Positions 12,592-23,653 of a stretch of 64,000 nt of DNA are shown piece after piece. The notes below the pieces were generated by a model that saw only the letters and a program-made list of their open reading frames with translations, was not told where the DNA came from and made no database searches. The stretch lies in the NCBI GenBank assembly GCA_963920635.1, contig OY987308.1, forward strand, positions 9,924,225 through 9,988,224, written 5' to 3'. Numbering within the stretch: the first letter of the stretch is position 1; every line of letters starts with the position of its first letter. The position numbers and the translations under genes are program-made. The stretch is from Pseudeuparius sepicola (lineage: Eukaryota > Arthropoda > Insecta > Coleoptera > Anthribidae).

Positions 12592-13337
12592 TATATACAA
12601 TAAGCAACTAAACTAGAAGCACAAAAAGCTGTATCTATGTATGTGCCCTTGTGCCACGATGTATGATCCTCGTACATCGTGGTATGTTCACAATTTAGGA
12701 CTAATCTGCTTATGTTGGGTAATTACAACATAATATACCCATTTCCACAACTATTCAGTTGAATTTCTTCATTTTTAACCACAGTATCATTATGTAACAT
12801 TTTTCTTATTAATTTTGTGCTCGGGGGTAATTTTTTCCTTAACCGTACATTATGCATTCATTACACATAACACGAAAAATATAAAGGAAAGTTAAATGGA
12901 CGACCTTCAACACTAATATAGTTCGGAAATCAACCGCTGCAAGATCATGTCGCAGTTGAAGTTCAAACTTTCACACCTAATATTGATATGTTGTGGGAGC
13001 TAATGTAGCGTTACTGGCGTTTGACTGTTGGCGGTCAAATTACTAACCTAATTTTATTACCATAAGCCGACATATGAAAAATTTATTTGTAATTTACTCA
13101 TTTGCTTTATTTTTGAGAATTCCCTTAATTTCAAGTGGGTAAGTACCTAAAGATATTTCAATTTATTAAAATTCTTGAATTTAATCCCTATTGAATAAAT
13201 TGATGGACCTTTATGATATTAAAAATACCTGTGTATATCGTGTTTGGATTGTGCCCGTTTTTTATTATTCACAGAAAATCTACTACGAAAACCCAGTTTA
13301 TGCTGTTAAATATTGTGTTGTCTGAAATTCCAGCATT
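12592..13337. other. Upstream flank of the P-like gene
   Basis: No coding sequence seen. A perfect 10-bp stem (CCACGATGTA/TACATCGTGG, 12654-12682) stands alone. The stretch directly upstream of 13338 should hold the promoter and left terminus of the P-like element, but I could not identify a terminal inverted repeat. Confidence 0.45.
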
Positions 13338-16300
13338 ATGGAAAGAAAATCCAATAAGTGTTCTGTGCCAAGATGTGATGATAAGACCAGTAAAAGACAT
13401 AGGTTTCCTTTAAAGAATTTTACTATGATGAAGGCCTGGCTGAATAATATTGATAGCCCAGTGTTAAATGGAATGTCTCCAGAACAAATTTACAAAAATC
13501 ATTATATTTGTGATAGACATTTTTCCGAAGATTTTAAAGTTCCTGGCACAAAGAGAGGTCTGAAAGCAAATGCTGTACCTAATTTGTTTTTGACAGGTAT
13601 GAAAAAAAATTGTTAACTACAACTTATAATAAAAGTACCTAATTAAATATGAAAATATTCAAACCACAAGAACCTGTGAAAACTATAAGACATAGCATTT
13701 TTAGCAATGTTTTCATGTAGTTTTTTTGTAATTATTAAATCAAAGTGTTATAGGTCTGATGAACAGGTTATTATTTTTTAATTTAATTTTAGGAATCTCC
13801 GAAAAGTTGACCCAATCATCAACAATAGTTGTTGAGTCTGTGATTCCAGCACTTATTGATACCCAGCCTGTTCCCTTGAAACAACAGCCAACAGTTGCTG
13901 TGGAATTTGAATCTCCGCAAAAAAGGCTCAAACAGAGTAAGTTATTTTCATTTTTTGGGCCAGTGGATACCTATGTGTCATCTTAAATATAATTTTAGGA
14001 ATCTCCGAAAAGTTGACCCAATCATCAACAATAGTTGTTGAGTCTGAGATTCCAGCACTTATTGATACCCAGCCTGTTCCCTTGAAACGACAGCCAACAG
14101 TTGCTGTGGAATTTGAATCTCCACAAAAAAGGCTCAAACAGAGTAAGTTATTTTCATTTTTTTGGTTTTAATTGGGCCAGTGGATACCTATGTGTCATCT
14201 TATTTATAATTGATATAGAGAATTAAGATTCGTATATTTCCTGGACCTTTTAGTCCATTGTCATCGGAGCGAAGTCGTTCGATTTCAGTATTCTGATTTA
14301 GCAACTCAAATACATTTTGTTTACTACTATGTGTCGTTATTTTGGATAATTAATATTAAAAATATTACACAAAATCAATACAGATGATCAGCTGATAAAC
14401 TGGGAAACCATGTGGCCCCCCACGTGACCCTTAAGAAGGTATTTCATTGGCCGGAAAGGCAATGGCAAACGGAAAAAGATAAATGTTGGTTATCCCTGAC
14501 GGAACGGCAAACGGCAAAGGAAATTGACTTTATAATAATTAATCTTTGATGTCCAACTTTCAAACGTCAAACGAAAACGTCAAACGTCAAAGTTTATAGA
14601 TCGGGCTTAATGTCGGACGATTTACTTCAGACGTTTATGGAGCTAAATGTACGTCCAAAAAAGTCACGTAACTCAACTCGCCAATCAGAGCGCAAAACGT
14701 ATACCGACTTTCATATACGTCAGACATAGACAAGGGTCAAACGTATAAATAGCCACTTCCTTTATAATAACTCATTGTATTTTATTTACATTACATTTTA
14801 CATTGCATTTGGAAAATATAATGAATATATTTTTTTGTCCCTCAGTTTCAGGACAGATATTGAAATATGTCAATGCAACAAGGCAATCGCAGTTAACCCC
14901 ACGTTGCAAAGTTTTTTATAAAAAACTCACAATTTGGGCTAGAAGAAATACGAACATGGGAAGAAAAATTGACAATTTTCAAGAAAGGTTGCAACATGCA
15001 GAAGAGGTAATTCAAACCACTCCGTTTCAACATTTTAAAAAATATGTCAATCGCACCACTTACAATTTTATAATGCAGCAAATACGCACACAAACGCAAA
15101 AACCAAAAAGTAGACGATTCACAATAGATGAAAAAGTAATGTCCTTGAGTATTTTAAAAGCTGGGGGTAGAGGATACCGTTTATTGTCAAAAATATTCTG
15201 TCTCCCATCTAAGCGAACTTTAGTAAATTTGGCCAATAGATTAAAGTTCAAAGCAGGCATAAATGAACATTTATTTAATGCTCTTCAACAGACCTGTGCT
15301 AAATTTAAAGATGATAGAGAGAAGTACTGCTGCCTAATATTTGATGAGGTTGCAATAACTCCTAATTTAAGTTATAACTCTAAAGATGATTGTCTAATGG
15401 GCTTGGAAGACAATGGCATTTTGAGAAATCCGTTTATAGCAGACCACGCCAATGTATTTTTGTTGAAAGGTATTTTTAAGCAGTGGAAGCAGCCATTATT
15501 GTACACTTTCAGCAGTGGTCCGATAAAGGCAGTTTCTTTAAAAAAACTGGTTAAATTAGCTATAACAAAATGTCATTCGGTCAATTTAAAAGTTGTAGCT
15601 ACAATCTGTGACCAAGGTACCAACAATGTAAAAGCTGTAAAAGACCTTATTGCTGAGACAAATCAGGAGTATTTAAGAAGAGGAGAAGAATTCAAATTCA
15701 AAACTTTTATTGTGGATGAAGAAGAAATTGTGCCATTATATGATGTGCCTCATCTTTTTAAAGGAATAAGAAATAATCTTTTATCGAAAGATCTACATTT
15801 TACTTTAAATGGAAAGAATAAAGTGGCAAAATGGGAACATATAAAACAATTTTACTTTTTGGATATGGCAGATAACACTAGACTTTGTCCGAAATTAACC
15901 GACAAACATGTTTTGGCTTCAAAAATTAATAAAATGAAAGTGTCATTATGCACTCAAGTGTTTAGTCACCAAGTCGGAGCACTTATGTTGAGAATTTCAA
16001 GGTGGGGTATGTATGTAGCATTTTCTAATTACCTACGTATTGACTAATTCACTTTTCTTAGCAATAAATGATCGTCTTGGGTTAGATGAAAATGCAGGAG
16101 AAACCGCAGAACTGATTATGTTGCTTGATAAGTTGTTTGATAGCTTGAACGGGAATTCCAAAAATGCCCCATCAAGTAAACCCTTAAAAGGCGGTGTTAC
16201 AATAAATTCAGGTCATGAAGAATTTTGGAAGGAAGCTTTGAGTATTTTAAACTCCATGAAGTTTTATTGCCCCAAAAAGAAACAATTCGTTTCAAATCCA

Positions 16301-17125
16301 TCACTCAGAAATTTAAAATTTACTATTGAAGGATTTATAAGAATTGGACAAATTTTGCTCGAAAATGGCCCTCTCTTATATTACCTTCCACGGGCTTTTA
16401 ATCAAGATCCACTTGAAAACTTCTTTGGGGCAATAAGAAGTCATGGAGTAAGAAATGTATCGCCCGATGTGCAACATTTTATAGGGTCTTTTAAATCATT
16501 AATTATTAGCAATTACATGTCCTCTCACTCTCCTGGGTCAAATTGTGAAGAAGATTTTAGCGAGGGAGCTCTTGATAACTTACGCACTTTTTTAACGGGA
16601 GAAGCAATGGAAGGTGTTTTTCCATTAGAACAAGATGAGAATATCGAAATTCCAACTTCTATAGGTACCTTAAAAAAGACCCGGGTGAGTGAGAACACTT
16701 TATATTATATATCAAGTTACATAGCAAGTAAGTTTAAAAAAGAATTTATAAATAATTGTGATATATGTAAGAGCAATTTGACAACACATTCAGACGTTAC
16801 ATATTCGGAATTTGTTAGTGTGCGAGAATACGATAACTGCAATTTAGTAAGGGCCGGAGGATTTCTTAATTTTGCAATTAGCCAAAGTGTGTCCTACTTA
16901 TTTTATTTAATTCCTAGGCTCTGTCATAAAAATAATTTATTAAAAACTCTGGCGCATTTATTATCATGAAAGGTTAATTTCTTAGTTTTAAATTGTAAGA
17001 CGCATAGTAATTTAGCTGCGAATGTCAGAAATCTAATTGTAAAATGCATTCTTTATTTTTGGTGCAAAAGTGTTGCTAGGATTTTAAAAGGAAAAGATAA
17101 GAAATTTGAATATTTATATGTCTGA
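13338..17125 (+). CDS. P-element-like transposase with THAP domain (spliced)
   Basis: A DNA-binding and DNA-cutting transposase of the P/THAP9 family. My exon model is 13338-13596, 13793-13936, 13999-14142, 14846-16006 and 16062-16966, all with GT-AG junctions in phase, giving 871 codons to a TGA at 16967-16969. Exon 1 is a THAP zinc finger: C8, C13, C58, H61, HRFP at 21-24, W34 and AVPNLF at 79-84. Exon 4 carries the RNase-H-like core with FDEVAI, ICDQGTNN and DVPHLFKGIRNN. Exon 5 has NQDPLENFFGAIR, where the family's catalytic Glu lies. After the TGA the frame stays open for 51 codons to 17125 and still resembles a family C-terminus (NLIVKCILYFWCKSVARILK). Oddities: a duplicated exon, a MITE in the fourth-exon intron and the late TGA. 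Element termini were not found. Confidence 0.85.
13791..14202 (+). repeat. Tandem 206-bp duplication including a 144-nt exon
   Basis: 13791-13990 is repeated from 13997 at an offset of 206 bp. The unit includes the acceptor, a 144-nt exon (48 codons, symmetric phase) and its donor GTAAGT. Each exon encodes GISEKLTQSSTIVVES followed by a Pro/Gln-rich linker ending KRLKQ. The two copies differ by few bases (V/E and Q/R changes), so the duplication is recent. Both copies keep functional-looking splice sites and splicing both preserves the frame. Confidence 0.9.
14211..14760. mobile_element. 550-bp insertion with 8-bp target duplication in the P-like intron
   Basis: TTTATAAT lies at 14203-14210 and again at 14761-14768. 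The right end, ATAAATAGCCACTTCC, is identical to the end of the MITE at 24902, which also has an 8-bp duplication. The left end no longer shows the matching inverted repeat, so it is probably eroded. Internal sequence 14541-14615 matches the reverse complement of about 59140-59200. Superfamily is unresolved; 8-bp duplications fit P, hAT or Merlin elements. Confidence 0.65.
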
Positions 17126-17218
17126 CCCTAAATCTCTTCAACTGGATCCTATTAAAGTTCTAGCGTACAGAAAGTATGTTTCACAAATTAAAAAAAAAGA
17201 AATAATTTTAATGTATTA

Positions 17219-17569
17219 GTACAGTCATGAGATATGATTTCAATAATTTTTTAATAGGGTGTTTGCATTTTTTATAGGGTTGAATTTATAATCAATCGAC
17301 GTGGAATTTTGAGGGCTACAACTTTGCCATTCAAGTGAAAATTGTATAATTTTTCCCTGACGACTTCACCGCTGTGAGCAAAAATGTAGCCCGGATTTTT
17401 CTAAACAATTTCTCTCACTGGGTCGAATTAGTAGGTCTTACGGTCTAGCAACAATCCAAGACCATTTCCAATCATCCCTTAAAAAACCCCATAAGAATAA
17501 TTTCTGTTAGCATTACAATTTTAGCGCTCCCATCACCCACACAACCGACAAAATCATGCATGACTGTAC
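17219..17569. mobile_element. Short TIR element (TA-flanked)
   Basis: GTACAGTCATG at 17219 is mirrored by CATGACTGTAC ending at 17569. TA flanks both sides (17217-17218, 17570-17571). The arms are only about 11 bp plus a looser ATGATTT/AAATCAT match; the interior is non-coding. A Tc1/mariner-type MITE is the simplest reading. Confidence 0.65.
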
Positions 17570-17571
17570 TA

Positions 17572-18667
17572 AATAAATTTAGCTATTTCAAATTAATAAA
17601 TTAATTAGTCAGTTTATTTGAAGGCTTTTTTTGCAGTAACTGCATATATCCTTATAATCTCGTTTTGCTAAACAGTGTGATATGCTAAAGTTTTTACCAT
17701 ATAGCAAAATTTTAATTGAAGAATGACAGCAATTTTTCGAATTTTGCTGTATGCGAATTTTTAGTTTGTTAGAGGGTTGTGTTTGGAAATTTTGTACAAA
17801 TATTTGAAATGTTTCTTATGTAGTTTTAAGGAAAGTTCTTTATTTTTTTTTTTCAATTCAATGCTCTTTCCTCGATACAGTCCGACTGGAATAGGTGAAA
17901 AATTAAATTACATCTTAATTTTTAACCTTAGCTGGGCTGTACCTCAGAGTAGACTCAATTGAAAAAAAATTAACAACTTTTCTTAAAATCATGTAAGAAA
18001 CAAATCAAATATTTGTTCATAATTGCCAAACAACCTGAATTTAAGTTTCAAATTACCCGCCAAAAGTTTCTGAGAGCCCGCCCTCTATTATTACGTAGTT
18101 CAACTATATTTCCGCAGTCGCAGTACAGAATACAGAATTCTGTTTAAGTATTAAGATAGTACTGAAATCAGTCGCTTCAAGTCTCTGAAAACAAGGTTCA
18201 AGTGATCACATGGAAGTTTCAGTTATATTTTTCGTGTTATGTGATTCATTATTATGTTCTTTCCTCCGTGTGTCTCCAACATTGTTACCATAATATTTAT
18301 TCTCTAGTCTACCTAAAACCAGAATTTAAGCTATATCATCATCATTAAGCGATATTAAAACAATATACAAATCAAATAACAAACATACCTCTTCATTTCT
18401 CCATGTTTTGCTCCCCGTTCTTATTGATAAAATTGACACACCATATCAAAATCTATGCAAGGCAAGTTACCAGGACAAGCTTTAACAAATATTGTCTTCA
18501 TTATAAACCGAAAAAATAAAGTATTCACAGCAAGATTCTTTTAAAACTAAGAATAGAATTTATTAGGTTTCGCTAAGGTTATTAACCTTGGTTTCCGCGT
18601 TCCGCGGGCGAAAGTGAGGTTATAAACGTACAAACTCTGCAAATTGCAGCGTTGCCGACGATTCTCC
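17572..18667. other. No gene recognised
   Basis: AT-rich sequence with one 61-codon open frame (17777-17962) that I treat as chance. No terminal repeats, splice-supported exons or RNA-like structures were noticed. Confidence 0.4.
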
Positions 18668-18671
18668 TTAA

Positions 18672-19009
18672 GAGGGGGTTGCCGACAGCGAAAGTGACGT
18701 TAGATTTCGTATTTTTTTAAGTTGTATAGCATAAAATCTAATAACATTTTACCTGGCAAAAATTTAGTACCAACATCTCTGTCTTAATTTTAATCATAAC
18801 ATCTTAAAAGCATATGCACTGGAATTATTATTTTTCCCAAGGTTTTCATAACCTATAAAACAAAATACTGCTTTTAAGATCTTATGATTAAAATGAAGAC
18901 AGAGATGTTTGTACTAAATTTTTGCCAGGTAAAATGTTATTAGATTTTATGCTATACAACTTAAAAAAATACGAAATCTTACGTAACTTTCGCTGTCGGC
19001 AACCCCCTC
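18672..19009. mobile_element. TTAA-flanked foldback MITE
   Basis: TTAA at 18668-18671 and 19010-19013 brackets a 338-bp hairpin. The arms begin GAGGGGGTTGCCGACAGCG and end CGCTGTCGGCAACCCCCTC, and complementarity runs most of the way to the centre. A TTAA duplication is the hallmark of piggyBac (also Kolobok) transposition, unlike the TA elements around it. Confidence 0.85.
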
Positions 19010-19013
19010 TTAA

Positions 19014-19735
19014 AGAATTGAGTAATATGTCATCTGTCATATTTTATAGGGGGCATCTAATAAGTTCAGAATGGGATCAGTAAAATCCAAATATTTTATT
19101 GAAATGCTACGAAATTTTATTATTTCTCATCAGGCGCATACAAACTGAATCTAATAATTTGCCTGGAAGTGCTTGGTTATATAAAGAAAAGACGAAATAA
19201 GTACTAAGAAAATAGCAGGTATTTATTGAAATTAGGGATCGTGACGTCACATTCCCTACTTTTGCGACCGTTTTTTTCAATTTTTGAGCAAACTAATGGA
19301 AAAAAAATCTGTTGTGGGGCTCCGTGATTATCTAGACATGTTTTACAAATTCCAAGGCAAAAAATTATTTTTCATTCCTAAGTATACTTGTCCATTGTGA
19401 AAAAGTTCCATAACTGGCTTTTCTTTTGCCGGCCGGACATTTTTCTATGGTTAAACCTACAATTATTCAGAAACTATTTATTATAATTGTATATTATATG
19501 AAGACTAAAATAAACAAATATTTATACCTACCTAACAGGGCTTCATGTACTGCTAACAGGGCTTCATGTACTGAATTATCTAGGTACAGACAGAATTCAA
19601 TTCATACGAAGAAATAATCACAGTCCGCGTCGGCATCTAACCTAACCTATCGCACCACATCAACACAGCATCTCACCGGCGTTCAAACCGCCACCAGCGA
19701 CACCGTCCGCTAATATGGCGGAACAGAATTAAGTA
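19014..19735. other. No gene recognised
   Basis: Contains a short direct repeat of ACAGGGCTTCATGTACTG (near 19535 and 19556). A 63-codon open frame covers it; I see no family signature. Confidence 0.4.
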
Positions 19736-20310
19736 AACCCCGATTACTGTAAGAAGTCCCGATTTTGTCAGATGACATTCTCCACAAAATCCCTAGGAGT
19801 TTTCTGTTAACCATGGGTATAATATTGGTATATGTGCCTCAACCAGTTAATGACGTCACTCGTTGATTTATGATGTGAAAAGTTACCCAAGTGATACGAA
19901 AAAAAAGAACATAATAAATAAAAACCCTATTGCAATCACGATTATACCGCTATAAATAAAAATAACTATGACTACAACTCATTTTAATATTAATTTCAAA
20001 CGTCATGGAAACACCTTTCATTTTGGTATTTTGGTATAATCAGCTGCTTTTGGCAGCGGCTATGTGCGGACTCAGGCAAATTTAGCTTCGGTGTGTGAAA
20101 GTGACAGTGAAGGTTTTCCAGATCGTTCAAACTGGTTCCAACATTCGCTAGTGAAAATATTCGCGGGTTTTCGACGTTTCGTGAGTTTTACCGTCATCTG
20201 TGTTGTTCTTGTTCTTGTTACTTTTCGTGTTATTAGTGCAAATGGGCTCATTACTGACCTGAACTTATGACCCGGTTGCATTTTTTACTGCATTGATGCC
20301 AACTTAGGAT
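19736..20310. repeat. Long inverted repeat partner of 24215-24770
   Basis: This ~570-bp block is recognisably the reverse complement of 24215-24770 (AACGTCATGGAAACACCTTTCATTTTGG-like sequence near 20000 against its complement near 24490). The partner lies inside the 8-bp-TSD MITE at 23654-24902, so this is probably a second, terminus-less copy in opposite orientation. The 68-codon frame here is not conserved between copies (the partner differs in frame) and is not called as a gene. Confidence 0.75.
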
Positions 20311-21290
20311 ATCGAAATTACCAATTGATAGTACCAGTAAGGACTTCTTAAAATGATTTGACTATAGTGATCCATGATCCTACTGGCGGTTCACGCCGTT
20401 CACCGACTTGCGGTGTTCCGGCGGAGCAACGCGTCGCTCTCCGCTCTGCTCCACCCATGGACATATAAAAAACTAAATGACTAATGGTTCCAACGGCGAG
20501 AAAAAAGTGGAAAAAACTGATCGCAGGTCGCGGCCGCAATCGCTGTCGCTGTTCGTTGTCAGCGAAACCGCGGTGACTAGCCGCCAAACCAGCGCATTCT
20601 AAAAACTCTTTGATAACTGTGTATCGGTTACTTTAATATTTGGATCACCGGTGTTACCGGTGATATCGAAATCACCGGTTCTAAATAACAGATATCGAAA
20701 TATCGCTCATCTCTAATTATAATAGATAAAATCATGGCCTCATATGATTTACGGGTCCGTTCGGCTGAAAGGGAGCGGATAAAATTTGTGGTAGTGATTG
20801 TGATTTGTTATTGCCAAAAAGCGTTCGGGTGCAGATATTGTAGTGACACACCGGAGTTTGATGCACTCGGAGCGCCTCAGAGCGTGACGCTCCACACCCG
20901 AAAGCGGTTCAGGTATCAGGTATTTTCTATAGGTATGTGGTATTTTACAACACTGCTTGACTGCTTTGCTTATTATACTCAGAAAAATAAAAAACGTAGA
21001 ACTGGCTTTGTATTGGCAAGTTTGTTCCCATAATAAAAAAAATAATGTTTACAGTTCGGGTGACAGATCTGGTGCTAACGATTACAAGGCAGTGGCGCAC
21101 CTCTTATTTTTTTAAAATAGTTATAAAAATAGGAAAAATATATTTGCCTTTATATCTCAATTTTTTTTTTATAAAAATTGAAGTATAACCCCAGGTACAA
21201 CTAGTACGCGTCAATTCTAAAATTCAAACTTATCAATGTTATTGGCAGTTAGTAGTTGGGGATTGGTCGGCGAACACAATATAAAAAAAT
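20311..21290. other. CpG-richer stretch, no gene called
   Basis: 20380-20600 is clearly richer in CpG than its surroundings (GCGGCCGC, CGCGGTG, GGAGCAACGCGTCGC). At 20640-20700 three ACCGGT motifs and two ATATCGAAAT motifs cluster in 60 bp. A 99-codon open frame lies at 20734-21033 without a domain I recognise. It could be a promoter-like fragment or part of a repeat; I cannot decide. Confidence 0.35.
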
Positions 21291-21291
21291 A

Positions 21292-21626
21292 AAAACTTTT
21301 TAAAAACAAGCTTTTATTTAAGCCATGAACTAAAACGGATAAAATAAGTTCAGGTTTTCGTTAAGATAATTCAATGCCACTTTAAAAAGCTCGTCGCGCG
21401 AGATGTTCATAAAAGTAGGTACCAATTAATTTTATCGGACAGTGACTAGTTGATAAGCAAGTACATGCCAAAGAATATATTTTTTTTACAGTTTGCGCGA
21501 CATGCTTTTTGATTTAAAAAACCTTGTCGCAGTTTGGCATTGAATTATCTTAACGAAAACCTAAACTTATTTTATCCGTTTTAGTAAATGGCTTACTTAA
21601 AAGCTTGTTTTTAAAAAGGTTTTTTT
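21292..21626. mobile_element. Foldback element, copy A
   Basis: AAAACAAGCTTTTATTTAAG at the left is mirrored by its complement at the right, with a largely palindromic interior (GATAATTCAATGCCA occurs in both arms). The same palindrome occurs at 46769-47216. In both places the sequence continues rightwards with the same ~200-bp flank (TTTGATTCCCAT...GGTGGTAAAGAAATTTA), so the palindrome is one end of a larger dispersed repeat. Confidence 0.8.
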
Positions 21627-22677
21627 ATTATTTATTTTATTTTGTGCTTTATTATTACCTATTTGATTCCCATCTCAGAAGGGTGGTAAAGAAATTTAAT
21701 CCGCCATCTTGGGACATCGGGCATCAGCTCTATTGGATTTAGTATAACGTCAGTCACCTTTCTACTCTTCAAATCCTTTCATTTGATACCCATGTCGAGG
21801 ATGTTGTGAAAAATTAGGCAATCCGCCGTCTTGGGGAGGCCGCCATATTAGAATTATTATGACGTCATTCACCTTATTGTTTTCTACCCGTCGAGCCCTT
21901 TCGTTTGATACCCATGTTGAGAATTATTTTCCTTCTGGTGGTAAAGGTATATCTTTTACCTTGCCCCGAACTAGGTACGCCTATGTACTTACGCATGATA
22001 TGTAACCTCCTTTGGCGAGTTGCTTGATTTGCAAACAATACACTTTTTTTGCCCATAACTTATAACTTAATTGTCTATATAAGCATTTTAAACCGACGAA
22101 TACTTAAGAAACACTTAAAAACAGCGAAAAATTGCTTCTAAAAGACTCAGCACCAGTTGTGTCAAACACAAGGTGAGGCACACTCTTGGCCGATTTGCGC
22201 GTTTGTCAGATTGTGCGATTGGTATTGGTAATTGTAGCTACCTAGTACCTATATTATTGTTTCCTTAGTTGTATCACAGATTAAAGTACTACACGTAGTA
22301 TAGAAATACTGCCTAATAAGTGTCTAGATAATTATAAATACTAGATTCACCATTAGTCAGGCAGACTTTATCTCATCAATACATAAATAACATATATTAT
22401 CTACCATTATTTACTTCAAAGCAAACGTATTTGCAACTGATTGGGTATGTCCCTAGTCCCTACATACAACGGAAACTACTGTTGAAAAACTATTATTTGC
22501 AATTTGATCTTGAAGATTATTTTAATTATTACCAGAGAAATCATTATGAATTATTGGCAACGCTGTTAAACTTTAGCTAGTAAATAAATAATAGAGTATA
22601 AAAAGTGCTACCCCTTACAAACATTTCAATCTACAGATGCCATTTCTATGTTTTTTATTTTTCTGAGTTATTATATA
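21627..22677. other. Dispersed-repeat flank, then unassigned sequence
   Basis: 21640-21920 contains degenerate direct repeats built on TTTGATACCCATGTYGAG with CCGCCATCTTGG and GACGTCA motifs, shared with 47216-47370. From 21950 to 22677 nothing coding or structural was recognised. Confidence 0.5.
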
Positions 22678-22907
22678 AGCCGAATTCGAGCGGATGACCA
22701 GGTTGAACCAGGTTATAAAATTTAAATTTTGAGTAAATTTTACAAATTTATTTATTTGATCAAGGGCCAGATTATATGGTTTTAAGGCACTGTGAGCACA
22801 CCAGATTTTTCTATTATCATCAAAAATTATTTTAATGTTCAATTTCTTATAATCTAGCCTAACTTTTTATAACCTGGTTAAAATCGGTCATCCGCTCGAA
22901 TTCGGCT
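22678..22907. mobile_element. 230-bp MITE
   Basis: AGCCGAATTCGAGCGGATGA opens the element and its complement TCATCCGCTCGAATTCGGCT closes it. The arms extend about 43 bp (to TTATAAAA). ATA lies on both sides (22675-22677, 22908-22910), a candidate 3-bp target duplication. No coding content. Confidence 0.8.
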
Positions 22908-22916
22908 ATAATAACG

Positions 22917-22945
22917 GTGACTATAGAAAGAATTTCTATAGTCAC
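22917..22945. repeat. Perfect 13-bp hairpin
   Basis: GTGACTATAGAAA and TTTCTATAGTCAC are separated by GAA. It sits ten bases right of the MITE end and is not part of its arms. No T-run follows, so there is no terminator-like context. Confidence 0.85.
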
Positions 22946-23645
22946 TGATAATAATTTTCAATTTTGTGCTTGTGCTTGCTACAAACAACCAGTAGCAATA
23001 ATATATTTTAGGATGAATAATAAAGAGGGCCTTAAATGTGGCAAACAAACACACTATTTATTATTTACTGGTATGTATGTAAATGAGCGATAAGCTTTAA
23101 AACTGACCAAAATGATGATTTTCATTTTAGGCTTTATATTATCCAACTGTATTTATTAAAGGCTACTGCGCATTATGGACCAAATTCAGCATATAGACGA
23201 TTTCACCGATGAGTTGCGAGTTCTCTATCTGGCATCGAGCATGCAATGGTCCAAGTACCATATATTATTATATCAGGAAATAATATTAAAGAATACAGCA
23301 CAAGGATCATGAAGGATAGTCAAAGTGAGAAGTAATAAAAATTTAAAGTCCCTTTGCATAGATGTAACTGGGTCATATTTTTATGGGGGGCTGATCAGGA
23401 CCGGCTCAAGATTTTGCGGGGCTGGGTGCCGCATGAAAATGCAGGGCCTCGACAAGGAATTATTTAATCCATTAAGAAGAAATTTTTGAAAGTCGGTACG
23501 CTGCTTATACAAAGGTATTTTTTACATGTCATTCTGTAAAATGGTAGGCCGGGGCTACGAGTTTGGATCACTTCTGTGACATATATAGTAATTAATTTCG
23601 AGCGGTGGAGGGACAATTTTTGTGTCTTTTTTTTAAACAAGGGCA
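22946..23645. other. No gene recognised
   Basis: AT-rich sequence with a 60-codon minus-strand frame (23464-23646) of no recognisable family. No repeats or structure stood out. Confidence 0.4.
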
Positions 23646-23653
23646 TTTAAAAT

